NCBI RefSeq assembly: GCF_027706745.1 | Contig: NZ_JAQFWP010000045.1 | Location: 1-57,841, forward strand | Reading direction: 5' to 3' | Origin: Nocardiopsis suaedae | GTDB lineage: Bacteria > Actinomycetota > Actinomycetes > Streptosporangiales > Streptosporangiaceae | DNA length: 57,841 nucleotides | Shown: positions 17,574 to 25,735 of the stretch, in pieces | Numbering within the stretch: position 1 is the first letter of the stretch | Layout of the letters: the number at the start of each line of letters is the position of its first letter | Notes under the pieces: model-generated | Databases searched by the model: none | Seen by the model: only the letters and a program-made list of their open reading frames with translations | Told to the model about the DNA's origin: nothing | Translations under genes and position numbers: made by a program

Positions 17574-17684
17574 GGTCCCCTCGCTTCCCTCGTGGTGGCG
17601 TCGTGAGAACGGTATCCGTGCCGGGGAGGGGAGCCCGCGCCGGGGCGCGGCGCGGCCCCGGTGCGCCGGTGCCACACTGGGGCT

Positions 17685-18974
17685 GTGGCTACACATGAGA
17701 CATCCGCTGAGCTGTTCCGACGCGCCGCCGCCGTGGTCCCCGGCGCGGTGAACTCGCCCGTGCGCGCCTTCGGCGCCGTGGGCGGCACCCCGCCCTTCAT
17801 GGCCTCCGGGCGGGGCCCCTACCTGACCGACGTGGACGGCAACTCCTACGTCGACCTGATCTGCTCCTGGGGGCCGCTGCTCCTCGGGCACACCCACCCG
17901 GCCGTGGTCGAGGCGCTGCACGCGGCCGCCGCCAAGGGCACCTCCTTCGGCACGCCCAGCGAGGGCGAGGTGGAGCTGGCCGAGGAGATCGCCGCCCGCG
18001 CGCCCGTGGACCGGGTCCGGCTGGTCAACTCCGGGACCGAGGCCACCATGTCGGCCATCCGCCTGGCCCGCGGCGCCACCGGCCGCGGCAAGGTGGTCAA
18101 GTTCGCCGGGAACTACCACGGGCACGTCGACGCCCTGCTGGCCGCGGCCGGGTCCGGGGTGGCGACCTTCGGGCTGCCCGACTCGCCCGGGGTGACCGGC
18201 GCCAGCGCCGCCGACACCATCGTGCTGCCCTACAACGACCCCGAGGCGGTGGAGCGGGTCTTCGCCGAGTCGGGCGAGGAGATCGCCTGCGTCATCGCCG
18301 AGGCCTGCCCGGCCAACATGGGCGTGGTGCCGCCCAAGGACGGGTTCAACGCCCGGCTGCGGGAGATCACCGAGCGGCACGGGGCGCTGCTGGTGCTCGA
18401 CGAGGTCCTCACCGGCTTCCGGGTGTCGGCCTCGGGCTGGTACGGCCTGGAGGGCGTGCGCCCCGACCTGGTGACCTTCGGCAAGGTCATGGGCGGCGGC
18501 CTGCCCGCGGCGGCCTTCGGCGGGCGGGCCGACGTCATGGAGCAGCTCGCCCCGTCCGGGCCGGTGTACCAGGCGGGCACCCTGTCGGGGAACCCGCTGG
18601 CCACCGCCGCGGGCCTGGCCACCCTGCGCAACGCCACCGACGAGGTCTACGCCCGCATCGACCGGGTGAGCGCCCTGGTCGCCGACGCCGCGGAGCGGGA
18701 GCTGGCCGCGGCCGGGGTGCCGCACCGGGTGCAGCGCGGCGGCAGCCTGTTCACGGTCTTCTTCACCGGGGAGGAGGTCACGGACTTCGACGGAGCGCGC
18801 AAGCAGGACACCGCCGCCTTCGCCCGGTTCTTCCACGCCATGCTGGACCAGGGCGTGTACCTGCCCCCGGCGGCGTTCGAGGCCTGGTTCTTCTCGGCCG
18901 CCCACGACGACGAGGCCGTGGAGCGCGTGCTGGCCGCCCTGCCCGAGGCGGCGCGCGCCGCGGCCCGAGGGTAG
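17685..18974 (+). CDS. hemL: Glutamate-1-semialdehyde 2,1-aminomutase
   Basis: This 429-residue PLP enzyme converts glutamate-1-semialdehyde to 5-aminolevulinate, the step after HemA. Seen are [38 protein letters not shown] and the PLP lysine K267 in [20 protein letters not shown] 17685 gives the usual N-terminus ([11 protein letters not shown]). An in-frame GTG 24 nt upstream lacks support. CACACT 6 nt before the start may be a weak -10 box. It is separated from hemB by two unrelated genes. The cytochrome c biogenesis genes that can follow hemL in relatives are absent here. Confidence 0.95.
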   Translation: MATHETSAELFRRAAAVVPGAVNSPVRAFGAVGGTPPFMASGRGPYLTDVDGNSYVDLICSWGPLLLGHTHPAVVEALHAAAAKGTSFGTPSEGEVELAEEIAARAPVDRVRLVNSGTEATMSAIRLARGATGRGKVVKFAGNYHGHVDALLAAAGSGVATFGLPDSPGVTGASAADTIVLPYNDPEAVERVFAESGEEIACVIAEACPANMGVVPPKDGFNARLREITERHGALLVLDEVLTGFRVSASGWYGLEGVRPDLVTFGKVMGGGLPAAAFGGRADVMEQLAPSGPVYQAGTLSGNPLATAAGLATLRNATDEVYARIDRVSALVADAAERELAAAGVPHRVQRGGSLFTVFFTGEEVTDFDGARKQDTAAFARFFHAMLDQGVYLPPAAFEAWFFSAAHDDEAVERVLAALPEAARAAARG

Positions 18975-19000
18975 CGGCGCCCGACCGGGCGGGCGGCGTC

Positions 19001-19006
19001 TACCCT
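19001..19006 (+). promoter_or_regulatory. -10 box TACCCT upstream of the phosphatase gene
   Basis: TACCCT lies 64 nt before the ATG at 19071, implying a leader of about 58 nt. It starts 26 nt after the hemL stop, so the phosphatase can be transcribed on its own. Confidence 0.45.
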
Positions 19007-19070
19007 GTTCACAGCGGCGCCCCCGCCCGCCCCGCCGCCGGAGCCGAACCCGAACGGAAAGACGTACCCG

Positions 19071-19709
19071 ATGACCGCGACGACCGTCGTCCACCTGCTC
19101 AGACACGGAGAGGTGGACAACCCCGACCGGATCCTCTACGGCCGCCTGCCGGACTTCCACCTCAGCGAGACGGGGGAGCGCATGGCCGAGCTCGCCGCCG
19201 GGTGGTTCGATGGCCGGGACATCGCCGCGCTGTACTCCTCCCCGCTGGAGCGGGCCCGGGAGACCGCCGCGCCGCTGGCCGAGCGGACCGGTCTGGAGGT
19301 GCGCCTGGACGACCGGCTGATCGAGTCCGCCAACAAGCTGGAGGGGCGGCAGGTCAACGGCCGGTCGCTGCGCACCGACCCGTCGGTGCTGCGCCACCTG
19401 TACAACCCCCTGAAGCCCTCCTGGGGCGAGCCCTACGGACTGATCGCCGCGCGCATGGTGGCGGTGGTCAAGGCGGTGCGCAAGGAGGCCTGGGGGCGCG
19501 AGGCGGTGTGCGTGAGCCACCAGCTCCCCATCTGGACCGCCCGGCGCGCCGCCGAGCGGCGGCGGCTGTGGCACCGGCCCGACCGCCGCCAGTGCAACCT
19601 GGCCAGTGTGACGTCGCTGACCTTCGAGGACCAGCGGCTGGTGAGCGTGGGCTACACCGAGCCGGCGGCGGCCCTCTACCGTGCGGGGCCGCAGGTGCCG
19701 GGCGCCTGA
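19071..19709 (+). CDS. Histidine phosphatase family (phosphoglycerate mutase-like) protein
   Basis: This 212-residue protein has the LRHGEV catalytic motif near residue 10 (the phosphorylated His), the YSSPLERARETA helix with the conserved Arg, and the second catalytic His in CVSHQLPIW. It is a cytoplasmic phosphatase or mutase of the 2H branch. It is not GpmA, which is encoded separately at 36037-36783. It follows hemL, a common actinobacterial arrangement, but its substrate is unknown. Confidence 0.85.
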   Translation: MTATTVVHLLRHGEVDNPDRILYGRLPDFHLSETGERMAELAAGWFDGRDIAALYSSPLERARETAAPLAERTGLEVRLDDRLIESANKLEGRQVNGRSLRTDPSVLRHLYNPLKPSWGEPYGLIAARMVAVVKAVRKEAWGREAVCVSHQLPIWTARRAAERRRLWHRPDRRQCNLASVTSLTFEDQRLVSVGYTEPAAALYRAGPQVPGA

Positions 19710-19744
19710 CCTGGCGCGTGTGCGTGCGGCGGAACCGGAGCGGG

Positions 19745-19750
19745 TAGGCT
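19745..19750 (+). promoter_or_regulatory. -10 box TAGGCT upstream of bS22
   Basis: TAGGCT lies 130 nt before the bS22 ATG, giving a leader of roughly 124 nt that is long for such a small gene and may hold regulatory structure. Confidence 0.4.
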
Positions 19751-19880
19751 GGCTCACCGGGTGCGGCACCCCGCCGCCCGTGGCAGGCGCCGCCGCACTC
19801 TCCCGACGGGCCCACGCGCCGTCCTCCGGCGTGCTCCCGGTCCCGTCGTGTCCCGATGTCTTCTGCGAGAAGGTGATCGC

Positions 19881-19979
19881 ATGGGTTCCGTCATCAAGAA
19901 GCGCCGCAAGCGGATGGCGAAGAAGAAGCACCGCAAGCTGCTCAAGCGCACGCGTGTCGCGCGCCGCAACAAGAAGTAG
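19881..19979 (+). CDS. Small basic ribosomal protein bS22 (AURKAIP1/COX24-type)
   Basis: This 32-residue protein begins [17 protein letters not shown]; 18 of the 32 residues are Lys or Arg. It matches the conserved actinobacterial mini-protein seen in mycobacterial 30S structures as bS22. An AAGGTG ribosome site lies 5 nt before the ATG. It sits alone between the phosphatase gene and an epimerase-like gene, with a 5' leader of over 100 nt. Confidence 0.92.
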   Translation: MGSVIKKRRKRMAKKKHRKLLKRTRVARRNKK

Positions 19980-20060
19980 GCACGCCGCGTCCCTCGCCTC
20001 GGCCTCGGCCGGGGCGGAGCGGAGGACACCTGTGATCCCGATGTGTGGAGGCGTGCCCCG

Positions 20061-20981
20061 ATGAGCCGCGTCGTGATCGTCACCGGGGCCTCCCGGTACG
20101 TGGGAGCCCGGGCCGCCGAGGTCCTGAGCGCCGACCCCGGCGTCGGCCGGGTGGTCGCCATGGACTCGGCGCCGCCGGGCCGGGGCCTCGGCTCCGCCGA
20201 GTTCGTGCCGGTGCGCCTGCACGACCAGAGCGTCGGCGACGTGGTCCGTGAGACCGGCGCCGACACGGTGGTGCACCTGGGCTTCGCCGAGGCCCCCGCC
20301 GCCGGGCGCCGCCGCGCCCCCGGCCGCGGCGTGCTCGGCACCCTGCAGCTCCTGGACGCCTGCCAGCGGTCGGAGGCCGTGCGGCGGCTGGTGGTCCGCT
20401 CCAGCGCCGCCGTCGGCACCGGCCCAGGCGCCGACGGCGCCGCCGACGCGGACCCCTCGGAGGCCGCCCGCATCGAGCGGCACACCGCCGCGCTGTCCCG
20501 CCGCCGCCCCGACCTGTCGGTTGCGGTGCTGCGGTTCGCCGGCATCATCGGCCCCTCGGTGGAGTCCCCGCTCACCCGGTACCTCGGGCTGCGGGTGGTG
20601 CCCACCGTGCGCGGCTACGACCCCCGCATGCAGTTCGTCCACCAGGACGACGGGGTGGAGGCGGTGCGCCGGATGGCGCTCGCCGACGACGGCGGCGGGG
20701 GCGCCCCCGACGGGGTGTTCGACGTCGCCGCCCCCGGCTCGCTGCCGCTCTCGCACTGCCTGCGCCGCGTGGGGCGGCACCGCTTCGCGCTCCCCGAGCG
20801 CGGCCTGAAGGTGCTGCGCGGGCTGGCCCGCCGGGGCGAGGTGGACTACTCGCCCGAGCGGCTCCGGCAGCTGTGCTGCGACCGGGTCCTGGACCCCACC
20901 GAACTCGAGCGGGCCATCGGCTGGAGCCCCTCCTACACCTCCCAGGAGGCCTTCGAGAGCTTCCTGGGGGCGGCCGCCTAG
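20061..20981 (+). CDS. NAD-dependent epimerase/dehydratase family protein (extended SDR)
   Basis: This 306-residue protein has an extended short-chain dehydrogenase fold: a VIVTGASRYVGARAAEVL nucleotide-binding N-terminus (the glycine pattern is GASRYVG, a variant of GxxGxxG), VVHLGFAEAP, RSSAAVG and VLRFAGIIGP. The usual YxxxK catalytic pair is not obvious; the expected Tyr region reads AARIERHTAAL, so it may be a non-canonical or binding-only member. The ATG at 20061 has GGAGG 9 nt upstream. In other actinobacteria a similar gene also follows the tiny AURKAIP1-type gene. Confidence 0.75.
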   Translation: MSRVVIVTGASRYVGARAAEVLSADPGVGRVVAMDSAPPGRGLGSAEFVPVRLHDQSVGDVVRETGADTVVHLGFAEAPAAGRRRAPGRGVLGTLQLLDACQRSEAVRRLVVRSSAAVGTGPGADGAADADPSEAARIERHTAALSRRRPDLSVAVLRFAGIIGPSVESPLTRYLGLRVVPTVRGYDPRMQFVHQDDGVEAVRRMALADDGGGGAPDGVFDVAAPGSLPLSHCLRRVGRHRFALPERGLKVLRGLARRGEVDYSPERLRQLCCDRVLDPTELERAIGWSPSYTSQEAFESFLGAAA

Positions 20982-21004
20982 CCCCACCCCGCCCGGCCCT
21001 GTTT

Positions 21005-21068
21005 CGTTGATCTCGGGGGGAACGACGCTGCAGGCGCGGTTTTAGGGGCGTTCTTCCCGAGATCAACG
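21005..21068 (+). repeat. 64-bp palindromic intergenic repeat, copy B
   Basis: Arms CGTTGATCTCGGG / CCCGAGATCAACG, 64 bp in total, closely resemble copy A including GAACGAC and GGTTT-AGGGGCG in the core. It lies between convergent genes (epimerase-like and HAD phosphatase) and could act as a two-way terminator. Confidence 0.78.
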
Positions 21069-21092
21069 CGGGGTCGGCCTGGCGCCGCAGGC

Positions 21093-21878
21093 TCAGCCGC
21101 GCCGGGTGCGGCGCAGCGCGCCCACCGCCAGCCCTCCGGCCAGGGCGCCCGCCGCCGCGGCGGGCACGCCCACGCGCAGCGCCGCGCGGTGGCGGCGGAA
21201 CTCGTGCACCGGCCACCCGCGCGCCAGCGCCCGGCGGCGCAGGGCGTCGTCGGGGTTGACCGCGTTGGGGCGGCCCACCGCGGTCAGCAGCGGCAGGTCG
21301 TTGCAGGAGTCGCTGTAGGCCGAGCACTCGGCCAGGTCGAGGTCCTCGCGCTCGGCGAGGGCGCGCACCGCGTCGGCCTTGGCCGGGCCGTGCATCAGGT
21401 CCCCGATCAGCCGCCCGGTGTAGACCCCGTCCACCGTCTCGGCGACGGTGCCCAGGGCGCCGTCCAGCCCCAGCCGGCGGGAGAGGATCGCGGCCAGCTC
21501 CACCGGGGTGGCGGTGACCAGCCACACCCGTTCGCCCGCCTCCAGGTGGCGGCGGACCAGCCGCACCGCCCCCTCCCACACCCGCGAGGACATCGACTCG
21601 TCGTAGATCTCCTCGCACAGGTCCACGAGGTCGTCCACCCGGTGCCCGGCGACGAACGCGAGCGCGGCCTCACGGGCGGCGTTGATGTGGTCGGGCCGCT
21701 CGCTGCCGCCGACCCGGAAGACCGTCTGCCCCCACGCGAACCGCAGCAGGTCGCGGGTGGTGAACAGGTCGCGGGCGGCCAGGCCGCGCGCGAAGTGGTA
21801 GATGGACGCGCCGCGCATGACGGTGTTGTCCACGTCGAAGAAGGCCGCGCGGCGCCGCCCCTGTTCTCGGCCGCTCAT
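21093..21878 (-). CDS. HAD-superfamily (subfamily IB, SerB-like) phosphatase
   Basis: This 261-residue protein shows HAD motif I FFDVDNTV (nucleophile D15), motif II LVTATPVE and motif III/IV SAYSDSCNDLPLL. The cap helices contain YHFARGLAARDLF. It is probably a cytoplasmic phosphomonoesterase of the HAD-IB group, related to SerB but not assigned. A C-terminal Ala/Gly-rich hydrophobic stretch (about residues 230-255) may associate with the membrane. The ATG at 21878 has a TAGGCT box 7 nt upstream and no ribosome site. Confidence 0.85.
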   Translation of the reverse strand: MSGREQGRRRAAFFDVDNTVMRGASIYHFARGLAARDLFTTRDLLRFAWGQTVFRVGGSERPDHINAAREAALAFVAGHRVDDLVDLCEEIYDESMSSRVWEGAVRLVRRHLEAGERVWLVTATPVELAAILSRRLGLDGALGTVAETVDGVYTGRLIGDLMHGPAKADAVRALAEREDLDLAECSAYSDSCNDLPLLTAVGRPNAVNPDDALRRRALARGWPVHEFRRHRAALRVGVPAAAAGALAGGLAVGALRRTRRG

Positions 21879-21885
21879 GGCGTCG

Positions 21886-21891
21886 AGCCTA
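21886..21891 (-). promoter_or_regulatory. -10 box TAGGCT, leaderless-type, for the HAD phosphatase
   Basis: TAGGCT on the minus strand ends 7 nt before the ATG at 21878. Confidence 0.65.
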
Positions 21892-21940
21892 TGGCCCGGC
21901 GGCCGGGGCCCAGTGCGCCCCGGCGCCGGGCGCGCCCGCA

Positions 21941-21954
21941 GTGAGGTAACTCAC
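21941..21954. promoter_or_regulatory. Inverted repeat GTGAGGTAACTCAC in a divergent intergenic region
   Basis: The 5-bp arms GTGAG/CTCAC around GTAA lie between the divergent HAD phosphatase and membrane-ABM genes. This is the usual size and place for a GntR- or TetR-like operator, but no regulator is encoded nearby and no second site was seen. Confidence 0.3.
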
Positions 21955-22074
21955 AGTCGGTGCGGGTGTGTGGGTCCCCTCCCCCGCGCGGACCGGGCCT
22001 TCGGCCACCGCTCCGACCGGCGCGGGAACGCTCCGATTCCCGTTCGGTGCCGATCGTGCAGCATCATTGGCGGG

Positions 22075-23277
22075 ATGGTCGAGGTAGGACTGGCATTCGT
22101 CTGCGCACTGGTGGCCTGGAGCGTCACCGCTGCGCTGATCGCGCGCGGGCAGCGCGACGGGGGGACCTACGCGAAGGTGCTCGCGGGGTCCGCGGTCGCC
22201 CTCGCGGTCGCGCTCAGCGCCGCGTTCCCCGGTGCGCTGCTCGGTTTCTCCGGGCTCACCTTCCGCATCTGGCAGATCGGCGCGGGGCTGTTCGGCCCCC
22301 TGCTGGCCGCCTGGGGTGCGCTGGAGTACGCCGTGGCCTCGCCGCGCGTCCGCTTCGGCGCCCGCCTGGTGGTCACCACGCTCGCCGTGGTGCCCGCGGT
22401 GGTGCTGGCGCTGGACCCGGTGCGGTCCGACTTCGGCGGCGGCTACCCCCCGCAGGGCGAGCACTACGACATCATCCCCGGCCTCGCCCTGGCGGCGGTG
22501 CACCTGTTCGCGGTCGCGGCCCTGGCCGGGGCCGCGGCGGCGGCCCTGCGCGGGCGGACCCCCGGCCACCGCGCGACGGTGGTGGGGCTGCTCGCGCTCG
22601 CCGTGCTGCTGGAGATCGCCGTGGCCCGCCTCGGGCTGGGCGTCTTCGGCCAGGTGCTGATGCTGGGTGCGCTGGCGGCGCTGTGGGCGGCGTTCATGCG
22701 GGCGCAGGATCCGCCTGAGGAGCCGCAGGGGCGCCGCAGGGGCCGCCGCCGCGGCGGCGGCCGCGGACGGCGCGGAGACGACGACGCATGGGACGACGAC
22801 GGGGACGACGGGGAGGACGACGCCGTGTTCGGAAGGCGCCGCAAGGCCGAGCCGGAGGACGACTACGGCTACGAGGACGACTACGGCGCCCCTTACGGCG
22901 GCGCCGACGACGACCGCGCCCCCGCGGGCGGGGGCCGCCCCTCCCGGATGCGCGGCGTCATCACCATCTACGCCCTGGCCGAGGGGCGGGCCGACGACTT
23001 CGACGACGTGGCCGACCTGGTCGTGGACGAAGTGGCCCGGCGCGAGCCGGACACCCTGCTCTTCGCCTGCCACACCGTGCCCAGCGCCCCCCTGCAGCGC
23101 ATCGTCTACGCCATCTACCGGGACGACCTGGCGATGGAGGAGCACGAGCAGCAGCCGCACGTGCGCGAGTTCACCCGGCGGGTGGCGCACAGCGTCACCG
23201 CGACCAACGTCATCGAGCTCTCCCTCGCGGGCGCCGCGGCCTCGGACCACCTGGCCGACATGCTGATGCCGAGGTGA
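22075..23277 (+). CDS. Polytopic membrane protein with C-terminal antibiotic-monooxygenase-like (ABM) domain
   Basis: This 400-residue protein has about seven transmembrane segments (residues 3-220), a highly charged linker of Arg/Gly-rich then Asp/Glu-rich sequence (about 225-300) and a soluble C-terminal domain (about 305-400). The C-terminal domain (RGVITIYALAEGRADDFDDVADLV, TLLFACHTVPSAPLQRIVYAIYRDD) resembles dimeric alpha/beta-barrel ABM proteins. The N-terminal half lacks a recognisable family. The ATG at 22075 is preceded by CATCAT 7 nt upstream, a weak leaderless-type box. A sensory role is possible but is only inference. Confidence 0.65.
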   Translation: MVEVGLAFVCALVAWSVTAALIARGQRDGGTYAKVLAGSAVALAVALSAAFPGALLGFSGLTFRIWQIGAGLFGPLLAAWGALEYAVASPRVRFGARLVVTTLAVVPAVVLALDPVRSDFGGGYPPQGEHYDIIPGLALAAVHLFAVAALAGAAAAALRGRTPGHRATVVGLLALAVLLEIAVARLGLGVFGQVLMLGALAALWAAFMRAQDPPEEPQGRRRGRRRGGGRGRRGDDDAWDDDGDDGEDDAVFGRRRKAEPEDDYGYEDDYGAPYGGADDDRAPAGGGRPSRMRGVITIYALAEGRADDFDDVADLVVDEVARREPDTLLFACHTVPSAPLQRIVYAIYRDDLAMEEHEQQPHVREFTRRVAHSVTATNVIELSLAGAAASDHLADMLMPR

Positions 23278-23308
23278 GGCCGCGGGGGCGGGCACCCGGG
23301 GCGTGAAG

Positions 23309-23314
23309 TACCCT
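23309..23314 (+). promoter_or_regulatory. -10 box TACCCT upstream of the LmeA-like gene
   Basis: TACCCT lies 109 nt before the ATG at 23418, giving a leader of about 100 nt. A second box, TATACG, occurs 15 nt further downstream. Confidence 0.4.
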
Positions 23315-23417
23315 TCCTTGCGGTATACGGTCCGCGGCGCCGGCGCGGGCCCGCCGCCCGCCGGTCCCTCCGGCCCGCGGCGACGCCGAAACCTACGGAG
23401 CGTGCTGGAAGCCCCCG

Positions 23418-24104
23418 ATGCGCAAATTCCTCGTCGTCCTCGTTTTCCTGCTGATCCTGCTCGCCGTGGCGGACCGCGGGCTGCACTACGCCGCCCAGAG
23501 CGAGATCGCCAAGCGGGTCGGTGCCCAGTACGAGATGTCCTCCGAGCCGGAGGTGTCCATCGGGGGGTTCCCCTTCCTGACCCAGGCGGTCGGCGGGACC
23601 TACTCGGAGATCTCCATCGTCACCGGCGCGATGGTCGCCAACGACGTGCAGCTGGAGCGCGTGGACGTGACCGCGCGCAACGTGCACGCACCCCTGTCGG
23701 CCCTGATGAGCGAGCCCAGCGCGGTGGCCGAGACCGCCGACGCCCGGGTGATGCTGCCCTACAGCGAGCTGCAGCAGCGGCTGCCCGAGGGCATCGTCAT
23801 CGAGACCGAGGACGGTGAGCCGCGCATGTCCGGCGACCTGTCGATGGGCGGGTTCAGCCGCCCGGTCTCGGCGGCGCTGGAGATCGGCGCCGAGGGCGAC
23901 ACGGTGACGGTCACCCCGACCGACGTGCGGGTCGGCGACACCGGCACGGACCTGTCCGCGCAGGTCGCCCAGCGGCTCACCGTCTCCTTCACGATCCCGC
24001 GGCTGCCGTTCGACCTGCGGATCACCGGCATCGAGGCGCTGCCCAACGGCGTCCAGGTCTCCGCCGAGGCCGAGGACGTGCAGCTCGTCGGCGGGCAGGG
24101 GTAG
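23418..24104 (+). CDS. LmeA-family phospholipid-binding protein (DUF2993)
   Basis: This 228-residue protein has an N-terminal hydrophobic anchor (residues about 4-18) and a DUF2993 body with SIGGFPFLTQAVGGTYSEI, VTARNVHAP and ITGIEALPNGVQVSAEAEDV. In mycobacteria LmeA is a periplasmic phospholipid-binding protein needed for lipomannan elongation. The actinobacterial family is broader, so a general envelope-lipid role is the safe inference. A thioredoxin-like gene starts 3 nt after its stop and is probably co-transcribed. Confidence 0.82.
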   Translation: MRKFLVVLVFLLILLAVADRGLHYAAQSEIAKRVGAQYEMSSEPEVSIGGFPFLTQAVGGTYSEISIVTGAMVANDVQLERVDVTARNVHAPLSALMSEPSAVAETADARVMLPYSELQQRLPEGIVIETEDGEPRMSGDLSMGGFSRPVSAALEIGAEGDTVTVTPTDVRVGDTGTDLSAQVAQRLTVSFTIPRLPFDLRITGIEALPNGVQVSAEAEDVQLVGGQG

Positions 24105-24106
24105 CC

Positions 24107-24466
24107 GTGTCCGGCCCCGGTCCGGGCGAGGCGCCCCGGCTGGACCCCGCCGCGCTGGGGGAGGCCCCCGGCGAGCGGGCCACCCTGGTCCAGTTCTCCT
24201 CCGCGTTCTGCCGCCCGTGCGTGGCGACCCGGCGGGTCCTGGCCGAGGTGGCCGCGATGGTCCCCGGCGTGGCGGCGGTGGACGTGGACGCCGAGTCCCA
24301 CCTGGAGCTGGTGCGCCGCCTGGAGGTCACCGCCACCCCCACCGTGCTGGTCCTCGACGCCGAGCGGCGGGTGCGCCGCCGGGCCTCCGGCATGCCCCGC
24401 AAGGCCGACGTCATCGCCGCTCTGGGCGCGGTCCTGCTCGACGCCGAGGGGCCCAGAGCCTCCTGA
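24107..24466 (+). CDS. Thioredoxin-family protein
   Basis: This 119-residue thioredoxin-fold protein has the active site CRPC in FSSAFCRPCVATRR and the cis-Pro loop TATPTVLVLD. It has no signal peptide and is probably cytoplasmic. CRPC is an uncommon variant of the CGPC found in housekeeping thioredoxins. GTG 24107 lies 3 nt after the LmeA-like stop, implying translational coupling. It is followed by the sulfur-linked leader peptide and rhodanese unit. Confidence 0.85.
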   Translation: MSGPGPGEAPRLDPAALGEAPGERATLVQFSSAFCRPCVATRRVLAEVAAMVPGVAAVDVDAESHLELVRRLEVTATPTVLVLDAERRVRRRASGMPRKADVIAALGAVLLDAEGPRAS

Positions 24467-24502
24467 GCGGCCCGGAAGCCGGCACTGTGACACCGGCCAC
24501 GC

Positions 24503-24532
24503 GTGACAAGGCGGCGGGCGGCCCCGTACGAT
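24503..24532 (+). promoter_or_regulatory. Promoter of the leader-peptide/sulfurtransferase unit
   Basis: GTGACA at 24503-24508 and TACGAT at 24527-24532 are separated by 18 bp. The -10 box ends 7 nt before GTG 24540, so the leader peptide would be translated from a leaderless mRNA. Confidence 0.65.
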
Positions 24533-24539
24533 CAGTGCC

Positions 24540-24629
24540 GTGGAATCTTTGGCAGGCGCGTTTCTGACGAAGCGGCGGGCGGTGGACTACTGCCACGTCG
24601 CCGCCGCGCTCTGTCTGCCTTCCCTGTAG
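24540..24629 (+). CDS. Leader peptide upstream of the sulfurtransferase (29 aa)
   Basis: This short ORF runs from GTG to TAG and contains the segment RRAVDYCHVAAALC. It resembles the arrangement RRxVDxxRVAxxxC of the short putative leader peptides found upstream of sulfur-metabolism genes in Streptomyces and relatives. Two Cys codons fall near the end (residues 18 and 25). It has a good promoter exactly at leaderless spacing. Ribosome stalling at Cys codons when cysteinyl-tRNA is low would be a plausible control of the downstream rhodanese operon. The control itself is inference; the ORF, its position and its motif are seen. Confidence 0.75.
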   Translation: MESLAGAFLTKRRAVDYCHVAAALCLPSL

Positions 24630-24895
24630 AGCGGTCCTCCGCGCCCCGGCCCCTCCGTCGGCCCGGGCGCCCGGCGCCGCCGATGCCGCGCGTACGACCC
24701 GCCACGCCCTCCGGCGCCGCCCACGCGACAGGGAGCATCGCCCATGCGGCTCCACGGCAGGGACGGACGGCCACGACCGCAGCCGTCCTCCGCAGAACCC
24801 GCGACCCCGACAGCCGACCGGTACCGGCCGGGCGCGGCGCCGTGCGCGCACCCCTCTCACCGCCGCTGCACGATTCCGATTTATGGAGGTTCCCC
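24630..24895 (+). other. Long leader between leader peptide and sulfurtransferase
   Basis: This 266-nt stretch has no credible gene. It contains several GC-rich inverted repeats just after the leader-peptide stop (for example CCGGGCGCCCGG near 24663). It may hold the attenuator that would follow from the leader peptide. No U tract is present. The rhodanese ribosome site GGAGGT is at its end. Confidence 0.45.
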
Positions 24896-25735
24896 ATGAG
24901 CCGCTCCGACGTCCTGGTGGACGCCGACTGGGTGGAGGCTCACCTGGACGACCCGAAGGTGGTCCTGGTCGAGGTCGACGAGGACACGTCGGCCTACGAC
25001 AAGGGCCACATCCGCAACGCGATCAAGATCGACTGGAAGAAGGACCTCCAGGACCCGGTCCGCCGGGACTTCGTGGACCGGACCGGCTTCGAGAGGCTGC
25101 TGTCCGAGCGCGGCATCGCCAACGACGACACCGTGGTGCTCTACGGCGGGAACAACAACTGGTTCGCCGCCTACGCCTACTGGTACTTCCGCCTCTACGG
25201 CCACCAGAGCACCAAGCTGCTCGACGGCGGCCGCAAGAAGTGGGAGCTGGAGTCCCGCGAGCTGGTGGAGGAGGTGCCCGAGCGCCCGGCCACTTCCTAC
25301 ACCGCCGAGGAGCAGGACGCCTCCATCCGCGCGTTCCGCGACGAGGTCGTCGAGGCCATCGGCACCAAGGGGCTGGTGGACGTGCGCTCGCCCGACGAGT
25401 TCACCGGCAAGCTGCTGGCCCCCGCGCACCTGCCGCAGGAGACCTCGCAGCGCCCGGGGCACATCCCCACCGCCCGCAACATCCCGTGGGCCAAGACCGC
25501 CAACGAGGACGGCACCTTCAAGTCCGACGAGGAGCTGCGCGAGCTGTACACGGAGGCCGGGGTGGACCTGGGCTCCGACATCATCGCCTACTGCCGGATC
25601 GGCGAGCGCTCCTCGCACACCTGGTTCGCCCTGCACGAGCTGCTGGGCCTGGACAACGTGAAGAACTACGACGGCTCCTGGACCGAGTACGGCTCCCTGG
25701 TGGGGGTCCCGGTGGAGCTGGGGGAGGCCAAGTGA
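24896..25735 (+). CDS. sseA: Thiosulfate sulfurtransferase (rhodanese, two-domain)
   Basis: This 279-residue protein has tandem rhodanese domains. The N-terminal inactive domain spans about residues 1-130. The C-terminal catalytic domain has C233 in AYCRIGERSS, which accepts sulfane sulfur from thiosulfate. Other landmarks are GHIRNAIKIDWKKDLQD and RPGHIPTARNIPW. GGAGGT lies 6 nt before the ATG. The next gene overlaps its stop by 4 nt. The Cys-containing leader peptide upstream suggests control by cysteine or sulfur supply. Confidence 0.93.
   Translation: MSRSDVLVDADWVEAHLDDPKVVLVEVDEDTSAYDKGHIRNAIKIDWKKDLQDPVRRDFVDRTGFERLLSERGIANDDTVVLYGGNNNWFAAYAYWYFRLYGHQSTKLLDGGRKKWELESRELVEEVPERPATSYTAEEQDASIRAFRDEVVEAIGTKGLVDVRSPDEFTGKLLAPAHLPQETSQRPGHIPTARNIPWAKTANEDGTFKSDEELRELYTEAGVDLGSDIIAYCRIGERSSHTWFALHELLGLDNVKNYDGSWTEYGSLVGVPVELGEAK

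Noticed and set aside
17085-20987. A 1300-residue minus-strand open frame spanning rraA through the epimerase-like gene
   Set aside because: Only its 3' end (17085-17573) is a real gene, rraA. The rest is His/Gly/Arg-rich shadow coding opposite hemL and its neighbours and matches no family.
24503-24895. An N-terminal extension of the rhodanese to 24503
   Set aside because: It would run through the leader peptide region in another frame. GGAGGT before ATG 24896 marks the true start.
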